Positions 1 through 5,370 of a stretch of DNA of 8,562 nt are shown one piece after another (the stretch's first letter is position 1; the number at the start of each line of letters is the position of its first letter). Both the position numbers and the translations under genes were made by a program. The notes beneath the pieces were generated by a model that saw only the letters and a program-made list of their open reading frames with translations, made no database searches and had not been told where the DNA came from. The DNA is from CBDTYW01 sp965364735 (GTDB taxonomy: Bacteria; Actinomycetota; Nitriliruptoria; Nitriliruptorales; Nitriliruptoraceae): positions 1 through 8,562 of the forward strand of contig CBDTYW010000162.1 in NCBI GenBank assembly GCA_965364735.1. Reading direction: 5' to 3'.

Positions 1-675
1 GATCCCGTAGGAGAACGAGGTCCGCAGCGCCTCGCCTCGGGTCGCGCGGGGGCGGTGGCCGACGGACGGCCGCGGGTCGACGACGACACGGTGGCCCGCC
101 ACCAGCAGCCGTGCGGCGAGGTCCTTGTCCTCGGCGGCCCGCAGCGGGGCGCCGGCTCCGAGCTCTTCGTCGAAGCCGCCCACGGTGAGGGCTGCAGCGC
201 GGTTCACCGAGAGGTTCGCGGCGTGCCCGCAGCGATCGAGATCGTGGAGCGTCACCGCATGCGCGGTGTCGACGAGCAGCACCGACATGGGGAAGCCGTC
301 ATCGGTGGACGGCACCACGCGCCCGAAGACCGCTGCTGCACCATCGCTCAACGCTGCGCGATGCATGTCGAGCCAGTCGTCGGCGGGCCTGCAGTCATCG
401 TCGGTGAACAGCACGTGCTCGGTCGTGGCGGCCCGCAGGCCGTGGTTGCGCGCACGGGAGACGCCGGGCTCGGCGACGGTGACCATCCCGACGTTGTGGC
501 GGGCGGCCGCGTCGGCGACCCGTGTCGATCGTGAGGCGGAGTCGACGAGGAGCACCTCGTCTCCGGGGCGCAGCTGCTGGGTCAGCGCCGTCAGCAGCGC
601 ATCGAGATCTGCCGTCGCTCCGTCTCGGGAACCGATCACCACGGTGAGGCTGAGCGTTGCCGTATCGTCTCGCAC
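1..675 (-). CDS. Glycosyltransferase family 2, C-terminus cut off by window edge
   Basis: The 225 visible residues form the GT-A catalytic domain of a family 2 glycosyltransferase, which moves a sugar from a nucleotide-sugar donor to an acceptor at the cytoplasmic face of the membrane. The first beta strand LSLTVVIGSRDG lies at residues 8-19, followed by GVSRARNHGL at 71-80. The DxD-type metal/nucleotide site is TDDDC at 91-95, VGGFDEELG lies at 165-173, and the acidic acceptor-side motif AEDKDL is at 181-186. The frame is open to base 1, so the C-terminus is missing. The chosen start is GTG at 675, with GAGG (687-684) 8 bases upstream; later starts would cut the first strand. That GTG abuts the GTG of the divergent GT4 gene. 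The neighbours suggest a role in exopolysaccharide assembly; the sugar and acceptor cannot be deduced. Family assignment is firm, pathway role is inferred. Confidence 0.88.
   Translation of the reverse strand, partial: MRDDTATLSLTVVIGSRDGATADLDALLTALTQQLRPGDEVLLVDSASRSTRVADAAARHNVGMVTVAEPGVSRARNHGLRAATTEHVLFTDDDCRPADDWLDMHRAALSDGAAAVFGRVVPSTDDGFPMSVLLVDTAHAVTLHDLDRCGHAANLSVNRAAALTVGGFDEELGAGAPLRAAEDKDLAARLLVAGHRVVVDPRPSVGHRPRATRGEALRTSFSYGI
663..668 (+). promoter_or_regulatory. Candidate -10 element for a leaderless GT4 transcript
   Basis: TATCGT matches the actinobacterial -10 pattern TAnnnT. It ends 7 bases before the GTG at 676, the spacing expected if transcription begins at the start codon itself. 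The GT4 gene has no Shine-Dalgarno sequence close upstream; the nearest purine-rich run, GGTGAGG at 643-649, is too far away. No convincing -35 box was seen. The element lies within the coding sequence of the divergent GT2 gene. A six-base match with three fixed positions is weak on its own. Confidence 0.3.
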
Positions 676-1830
676 GTGAAGATCCTCGTCGTGACCGCGT
701 GGGACCCCGTTCGCCTCAGCGACGGGGCGAGTCTTGTGCTCTTCCACCATCTCAGGATGCTCGCGGGCGACCATGACCTCCACGTCGTGACCGCAGATCG
801 TGAGGGTCCGGACGCGGGCGCGAGCCTACCGACGGACATCGTCGTCGAGCGGGTGAAGGTTCGGGCTCCTGCTTCGGTCGATGCCGTCGCACGACGTGTG
901 TGGGCGTTGGCCACGGGTGAGCCGGCCCATGTGCGATGGGTCGAGCGCCGCGCGCTGGTGTCTCGGGTCCGCGAGCTGAGCGCGTCGTGGAAGCCAGACG
1001 TGCTGTGGCTCTTCGGCTGGGGGACCGCCAGGCTCGCCCACGCGTTCCCGGGTCGGGTCGTGCACACGGTCGTGGACCCGTGGTCGGTGAATCAGGGTGT
1101 GCGCGATCTCCGCGGCCCCCGCCGGCTGATGGAGGCGGGCGAACGCGCTCGCGTGCTGCGCCACGAACGCCGGCACCTGCCCGCATGCGACGAGGTCGTG
1201 GTGGTCGCTGAGCCCGATGCCAGGTATCTGCGCGAGTCGTTCGGGGTCCACGCCTCGGTCGTACCGAACGGCGTCGATCCGGGACCCGTCCCGGTCTCGG
1301 CTCCGGCGGCGCCCGTCATCGGGTTCCACGGGAACCTCGCGGCGACGCCCAACGCCGTCGCGGCAGCCTGGTGTGTGGAGCGGCTGCTCCCACAGCTGCG
1401 CGCGGCGGACCCGGAGGTCACCCTCCGGCTCATCGGACGCGACCCGCGGCCGGAGCTCCTCGAGACAACCATCGAGGGCGTGGTGGTCACCGGCTCGGTG
1501 CCTGACGTCCGTGTCGAGCTGGACCGCCTCGTCGTGCACGTCAGCCCGATGTCCAGCGGCGCCGGGATGAAGAACAAGATCCTCGAGGCGATGGCCGCGG
1601 GCCGGCCGGTCGTCACCACGCCGCTGGGGGTGCAGGGGATCGGTGAAGGCGCCGGGATCGTGGTCGCGGAGCTCGACGACATACCGCAGGCCGTGCAGGA
1701 GCTGCTCGATGACCGCGAAGCGGCCGCGATGGCCGGCGCTGCCGGTCGAGCGCGGGTCGAGCGGGACTTCACCTGGGAGCGCTCGGCCCGGGCGATGGAG
1801 CGTGTGCTCGCAGGAACCTCTCGTGCGTGA
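676..1830 (+). CDS. Glycosyltransferase family 4 (GT-B fold)
   Basis: This 384-residue protein has the usual length and layout of a GT4 retaining glycosyltransferase. The N-terminal Rossmann half opens with MKILVVTAWDP and a loop with G17; NGVD at 198-201 marks the link to the C-terminal half. Donor-binding elements follow: IGFHGNL at 215-221, LRLIGRDP at 250-257, and the conserved SGAGMKNKILEAMAAGRPVV block at 294-313, in which E304 should contact the nucleotide sugar. No signal peptide or membrane segment is seen, so it should act in the cytoplasm or at the inner membrane face. GTG at 676 is chosen because family members begin with this beta strand. It is the first gene of a plus-strand pair; its last 8 bases overlap the next start. 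The context points to exopolysaccharide repeat-unit synthesis. Sugar specificity cannot be read. Confidence 0.9.
   Translation: MKILVVTAWDPVRLSDGASLVLFHHLRMLAGDHDLHVVTADREGPDAGASLPTDIVVERVKVRAPASVDAVARRVWALATGEPAHVRWVERRALVSRVRELSASWKPDVLWLFGWGTARLAHAFPGRVVHTVVDPWSVNQGVRDLRGPRRLMEAGERARVLRHERRHLPACDEVVVVAEPDARYLRESFGVHASVVPNGVDPGPVPVSAPAAPVIGFHGNLAATPNAVAAAWCVERLLPQLRAADPEVTLRLIGRDPRPELLETTIEGVVVTGSVPDVRVELDRLVVHVSPMSSGAGMKNKILEAMAAGRPVVTTPLGVQGIGEGAGIVVAELDDIPQAVQELLDDREAAAMAGAAGRARVERDFTWERSARAMERVLAGTSRA
684..687 (-). promoter_or_regulatory. Ribosome binding site of the GT2 gene
   Basis: GAGG on the minus strand lies 8 bases before the GTG at 675. It sits inside the first codons of the divergent GT4 gene. 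It supports 675 as the GT2 start although no intergenic DNA is left. Confidence 0.5.
1812..1815 (+). promoter_or_regulatory. Ribosome binding site fixing the second GT start
   Basis: AGGA lies 7 bases before GTG at 1823, inside the 3' end of the upstream GT4 gene. It favours 1823 over in-frame starts further upstream (from 1643), whose translation looks like out-of-frame read of the GT4 gene. Confidence 0.6.
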
Positions 1831-2890
1831 ACGCGTCGTGATCGTGAGCCGTCACGTTCCGGACACGATCGGGACCGCGGCAGGACGCGCGCTCGCGGCC
1901 CTGCGGAGCGGGCTGATCGCGGCCGGACACCGTGTGACGGTGCACAGCTGGAGCCCCGAGCCGGTGACCGGCGCTGCGGCCGCAGGGTGCCACCAGCATC
2001 TCGTGCCGTCGATCCGCGGGCCCGGCGGTCGGCTCCATGCGCTGATCGCGCCACGGTCGGACGCCCGCCGCCTCGAGGTCGACGTCAGCGGCTACGAAGT
2101 CGTCCTTGCCGACGATCCCCTGTCCTGGCCTGCAGTGCAAGGCGACCCGGACGCGATCGCGTCCGTGCACCACAGCTTCCGGCTCGATGCCGTCGCCATC
2201 GGTCGACGTGATGCAGCCCTCGTGCAGGACCTGCGCTTCGAACGTTGGGTCGCCCGACGGGTGGTGCCGGGACGGCTGGAGGTGTTCTCGCAGCGGGTTG
2301 CCGGGGCCATCGGGGCCTCCGGCGCACGGATCGTCCCGATCGCCCACGCCTTCCCGGAGACGCCCCTGGCGCCCGTCGACGCCCCGGTCGCAGCGCTGGT
2401 CGCGAACTTCGCCTGGGGGCCCAACATGGTCGCGCTGGATCGCCTGCTGACCGCGTGGCCCACGGTGCGCGCCCGGGTCCCGGCGGCGCGGCTGCTCCTC
2501 GCAGGGAGGGGCGAACCGGCGGTGGGGACGATGTCGGGGGTGCGCTGGCTCGGCGAGGTGGCCGACAGCCGTGACGTGCTCGCCGATGCCTGCGCCGTCG
2601 CGTTCGCGTGTCCCGGATCCAGCGGCCCCAAGGTCAAGTCCCTCGAGGCCATCGCTGAGGGTCGTCAACTCGTCACGACCCGGGCCGGGCTGGAGGGCAT
2701 CGCGGTCACGTCCGTGCCGTCGTCCGGGTCGTGGACGGAACGGCTCACGGCGACGCTGGCGGATCCGTCAGCGGCGATCGGGCGGGCCGAGGCCGCACGA
2801 TCGGAAGCGATCAGGACGCATGCTCCAGCTGCTGCCGCCGCGATCCGGATGGCAGGCTGGCGGGAAGCAGCAGGAGCCCGAGCGCGCTGA
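1823..2890 (+). CDS. Glycosyltransferase, GT4-like (second of the pair)
   Basis: This 355-residue protein has a GT-B layout. The N-terminal half begins RERVVIVSRHVPDT at residues 2-15, with a helix AAGRALAALRSGLIAAGHRV that matches the loop-helix near the start of GT4 enzymes. The C-terminal half has VANFAWGPNMVAL at 193-205, ARLLLAGRG at 222-230, VRWLGEV at 240-246, and the donor-site block GPKVKSLEAIAEGRQLVTT at 268-286 with E275 as the likely conserved acid. It is somewhat shorter and more divergent than its neighbour. Translation is probably coupled: the start overlaps the upstream stop by 8 bases and has its own AGGA. It ends inside the 3' end of the convergent ligase gene, giving 80 bases of antisense coding overlap. 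A role in the same glycan pathway is inferred; donor and acceptor are unknown. Confidence 0.85.
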   Translation: MRERVVIVSRHVPDTIGTAAGRALAALRSGLIAAGHRVTVHSWSPEPVTGAAAAGCHQHLVPSIRGPGGRLHALIAPRSDARRLEVDVSGYEVVLADDPLSWPAVQGDPDAIASVHHSFRLDAVAIGRRDAALVQDLRFERWVARRVVPGRLEVFSQRVAGAIGASGARIVPIAHAFPETPLAPVDAPVAALVANFAWGPNMVALDRLLTAWPTVRARVPAARLLLAGRGEPAVGTMSGVRWLGEVADSRDVLADACAVAFACPGSSGPKVKSLEAIAEGRQLVTTRAGLEGIAVTSVPSSGSWTERLTATLADPSAAIGRAEAARSEAIRTHAPAAAAAIRMAGWREAAGARAR

Positions 2891-4676
2891 GCACGCCAGT
2901 GATCGGGGCGGTCATCGCCCAGGTCGGCCGTGCCGACGCCAGCGGCGACATCGTGTGCAGCGCCGGCGTGGCCCCGCCCGAGGCGTCAGGGAAGCCCGAC
3001 GTGATGGCGGCGACGGCGGCGACGACGGACTCCGCATCGCCGTCAGCCAGCCGGAACCTGCCGACCCCGGCGCCGAGACCCTCGTCCCTGCAACGCCAGT
3101 CCAGCCCGGCGGAGATCGCCACGGAGGCGACCGAGGCGCACAGGTCCGTCGTGTAGGTGCGCCCGAACGGCTGGACCGGATCTCCGGCACCGAGCTCGAT
3201 CTGGGGGGGAACGGTGGTGAACCGATGCTCGACCGACGCGACAGACGGCGCGAGGTACCCGAGCGCGACGCCGACGAACACCAGCCCCGCCGCAGCCACG
3301 ACGCGGAGCTTTCCCGGGCGACGAATCCTGGTCGTGACCCCGCAGCGGGCGGCCGTCACGATGCCAACGCCGATCAGAATCCACAGCAGCCGCGCCGACA
3401 TCCTGACCGTCAGCGCGTCGTAGGCAGCCGAGCCGCCGACGAGGGCCGCCGCCCCGGTGAGGGCAGCGACGGCGGCGCTGCGCTCCGGTCCGTCGTGCAT
3501 CAGGATCGGCGCCATCGCTCCGATCCCGGCGAAGACGGCGATGAGGAGGACGCCGAGACCCAGGACCCCGACCTCGGCGTAGAGCTGGAGATAGCTCGAG
3601 TCGGTGGTTCCGACGCCGAGCTGATCGACGGCGCCGACCCCGAGCCCGACGACGGGACGCTCTGCAGCTGCGGTGGTCAGGACCTCGAGCCGTTCCTCGC
3701 GGACCTCGATCGAGCCGCGGTCGATCTCGACGGCGGTCAGGCCCGGAGCTGCAACGCCGACCAGTCCGATCAGCCCGATCCCGAGGATGCTTGCGGCAGT
3801 GATCGACCAGCGGGTGGACGGCTCCTGTCGGGCGAACACGAGCCAGATCATCGCCGCGATGGGCAACGCGGCCAGCGCAGAGCGCGAACGGGTGAGATAG
3901 ACGACGACAGGGCTCGCCGCCAGCGCGACGGCGCCGGCACGCTGCCATCGCGGATCCTGGTCGTCGATGGCGGTGGCGAGGGCCGCTGGCGCGAGCGCCA
4001 CCACGATCCAGCCGAGCTCGAGCGCGAACTCGGCTCCGGCCCGGACCCGGATCGCGCCGGCCCGCATCTCCAGCGGAGCCGCGGCGTCGAGCCCCTGAAG
4101 GGAGCCGAGCGGGCTGAAGAGGGCCTGACCGAACGCGCGGCCCGTGACCCACTCGATCGCGGCGATGAAGCTGATCGTGAGGAGCCCGACGGTGATCCCA
4201 CGCAGCCACGGCGCGCTGGGGCGCGTGCCGGCAGCATCAGCCTGGGCGTCGAGGTCCTGCGCGACCAGGACGACGAGCGTCAGCGTGGCGAGACGATCTG
4301 CCCAGGTGAGGATCTCCAGCCCCCAGACCGCAGTTCCGCCCGCTGCAGGACCAGCCGCCGTGAAGGCGATGATGTAGGCCACCATGACGCTCAGCGCGAT
4401 GATGGGGGCCCCGGCGCCTGACCCGAGGACGTCTGGGAGGCGCGCGGAGGTCGAGCCCCGGCTGAGGGAACGATGGCGGAGCCACGCAGCGAACAGACCG
4501 GCCAGGATCAGGCGGTCAGCGGTGAGCCCGGACGTCAGCGGGTTCGGGACGACCAGCGGGGCCGGGACGATGAGCCACGCCGCGACCGAGTACGTGACGG
4601 CCGACGGCAGCGGTCGGGTCGCGACCCACCACGTCAGCGCGAGCGCGCCCAGCAGCAGGAGTGCGTCGCCCACCAT
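2811..4676 (-). CDS. O-antigen ligase/polymerase-like membrane protein with Wzz-like C-terminal extension
   Basis: This 621-residue protein is well above the roughly 400-450 residues usual for the family. Residues 1-450 hold about a dozen hydrophobic segments in the pattern of the Wzy_C/O-antigen ligase family (PF04932): basic RVRAG at 210-214, YLTRSRSALAALPIA at 260-274, then an extracytoplasmic loop with EVREERLEVL (324-333), RPVVGLGVGAVDQL (340-353) and TDSSYLQLYAEVGVLGL (358-374). Where WaaL-type enzymes usually have a histidine before the Y-L of the last motif, this one has D359/S360. Residues 457-475 form another membrane segment, 476-586 an extracytoplasmic stretch with C513 and C529, and 587-604 a last membrane segment preceded by spaced prolines (571, 578, 584, 591), which is the topology of a Wzz protein. 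ATG at 4676 overlaps the upstream TGA by one base (TGATG). It probably polymerises or transfers glycan outside the membrane. Polymerase versus ligase cannot be decided. Confidence 0.82.
   Translation of the reverse strand: MVGDALLLLGALALTWWVATRPLPSAVTYSVAAWLIVPAPLVVPNPLTSGLTADRLILAGLFAAWLRHRSLSRGSTSARLPDVLGSGAGAPIIALSVMVAYIIAFTAAGPAAGGTAVWGLEILTWADRLATLTLVVLVAQDLDAQADAAGTRPSAPWLRGITVGLLTISFIAAIEWVTGRAFGQALFSPLGSLQGLDAAAPLEMRAGAIRVRAGAEFALELGWIVVALAPAALATAIDDQDPRWQRAGAVALAASPVVVYLTRSRSALAALPIAAMIWLVFARQEPSTRWSITAASILGIGLIGLVGVAAPGLTAVEIDRGSIEVREERLEVLTTAAAERPVVGLGVGAVDQLGVGTTDSSYLQLYAEVGVLGLGVLLIAVFAGIGAMAPILMHDGPERSAAVAALTGAAALVGGSAAYDALTVRMSARLLWILIGVGIVTAARCGVTTRIRRPGKLRVVAAAGLVFVGVALGYLAPSVASVEHRFTTVPPQIELGAGDPVQPFGRTYTTDLCASVASVAISAGLDWRCRDEGLGAGVGRFRLADGDAESVVAAVAAITSGFPDASGGATPALHTMSPLASARPTWAMTAPITGVLSALGLLLLPASLPSGSRRQQLEHAS
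2823..2876. terminator. Candidate bidirectional terminator hairpin inside the convergent overlap
   Basis: An imperfect inverted repeat pairs CTCC (2823-2826), GCTGCT (2828-2833) and CCGCC (2835-2839) with GGCGG (2859-2863), AGCAGC (2866-2871) and GGAG (2873-2876). That is 15 pairs with one mismatch and one small internal loop; the loop contains the palindrome ATCCGGAT (2843-2850). It sits exactly where the two operons meet, so it could stop transcription from both sides. There is no T-tract on either strand. The stem also encodes an alanine-rich run in one gene and a leucine-rich run in the other, so it may be a by-product of composition. Confidence 0.35.
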
Positions 4677-5257
4677 CAGGCGCGTCGCCGGCCGAGGACG
4701 ATCAGGGCCAGGGCCAGCAACAGCCCGAGGGCCGAGGCGACGATGGGCGCAGCTTCCCGGCTCGGGCTCGTGACGTTGCGCGCGATGTCGGAGACGGTGA
4801 CGGTCCTGAACACGAACCGGTTGGCCTCTGGGATGTCGGCGGCATCCTGCTCGCGCTGGACGTAGCTGACGAGCTCGCTGGCCGCGGCGTTCGAGAGGTC
4901 ACTTGCGGCCTGAGGATCTGCCGACGTGGCGACCAGCACCAGGAGCAGGCTCTCGTTGGGGACGATGGTGGTCAGCCGGCCGGCCACGTCCTGCGGGGTC
5001 GTTTCGAGCCGTTCGGCGATCGGGTCCTGGAGCTCGCGGGTGCGCAGCAGCCCGGCGTACTTGAACCGGAGGCGGCCCAGCTTGTCGAGGATCCCGGCGG
5101 ACGGCACCTCAGCGATGGCGCGAGGCTGGTCGATGGTGACGACCGTTTGGCTCTCCCACCGTGCATCGTCGATCTCCGTGATCCCAAGGAGGATCCCGCC
5201 CCCGAAGACGATCGCAAGCAGTACTCCGAGCAGGGTCAGGACACGTGGTTGGCTCAC
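4676..5257 (-). CDS. Wzz-like polysaccharide chain-length determinant
   Basis: This 193-residue protein has the two-membrane-segment plan of Wzz/YveK proteins. TM1 spans about 7-26, followed by an extracytoplasmic part at 27-167 and TM2 at 170-189, ending in GRRRA at the cytoplasmic face. The outer part resembles the family: VVTIDQPRAI near TM1, a helical stretch LDKLGRLRFKYAGLLRTRELQDPIAERL, a strand LLLVLVATSADPQAASDLSNAAASELV typical of Wzz, and VFRTVTVSDIA before TM2. No Walker A kinase domain is fused and none is encoded nearby. GTG at 5257 is chosen because AGGAG lies 5 bases upstream and TM1 follows at once; the open frame further upstream is antisense-free shadow of the neighbouring oxidoreductase. 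Its TGA overlaps the ligase ATG, so the two are likely made together. It should set glycan chain length. Confidence 0.8.
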   Translation of the reverse strand: MSQPRVLTLLGVLLAIVFGGGILLGITEIDDARWESQTVVTIDQPRAIAEVPSAGILDKLGRLRFKYAGLLRTRELQDPIAERLETTPQDVAGRLTTIVPNESLLLVLVATSADPQAASDLSNAAASELVSYVQREQDAADIPEANRFVFRTVTVSDIARNVTSPSREAAPIVASALGLLLALALIVLGRRRA

Positions 5258-5262
5258 AAGCG

Positions 5263-5267
5263 CTCCT
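5263..5267 (-). promoter_or_regulatory. Ribosome binding site of the Wzz-like gene
   Basis: AGGAG on the minus strand lies 5 bases before GTG at 5257. It decides this start within a frame that stays open far upstream. Confidence 0.7.
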
Positions 5268-5336
5268 AGAGACTGGTCACGATGGACCGGATACCAACCT
5301 GCCTGTCGTCCGCTTGGCGTCCGCGTGCAGCAGGTG

Positions 5337-5351
5337 GTGCGCTCTGCGCAC
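5337..5351 (-). terminator. Small hairpin after the choD-like gene
   Basis: GTGCGC and GCGCAC form a perfect 6-pair stem around the loop TCT, 20 bases after the oxidoreductase stop codon on the minus strand. No T-run follows. It may be a weak terminator or a chance GC palindrome. Confidence 0.3.
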
Positions 5352-5370
5352 GGCGACGGGCAGCGTCGTG

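Larger units (their letters stand above)
5258..5370. other. Intergenic region between choD-like and Wzz-like genes
   Basis: These 113 bases separate the oxidoreductase stop from the Wzz-like start. They hold the AGGAG ribosome binding site and a small hairpin, GTGCGC-TCT-GCGCAC (5337-5351), which lies 20 bases past the choD-like stop and may act as a weak terminator. A promoter for the Wzz-ligase pair is expected here, but no clear -10/-35 pair was recognised. Confidence 0.45.

Noticed and set aside
55..679. Two plus-strand open frames (55-534 and 125-679)
   Set aside because: Both are antisense to the GT2 gene, whose ordered family motifs make the minus frame the real one.
1643..1822. Upstream extension of the second GT gene to 1643
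   Set aside because: The extra 60 residues are an out-of-frame reading of the conserved end of the first GT4 gene. GTG 1823 has AGGA at the right distance.
2571..4421. A 616-codon open frame on the plus strand opposite the ligase gene
   Set aside because: Its translation is rich in Arg, Asp, Gly and Pro with no hydrophobic core or motif, as expected for the antisense frame of a GC-rich gene. The opposite strand gives a clear membrane protein family.
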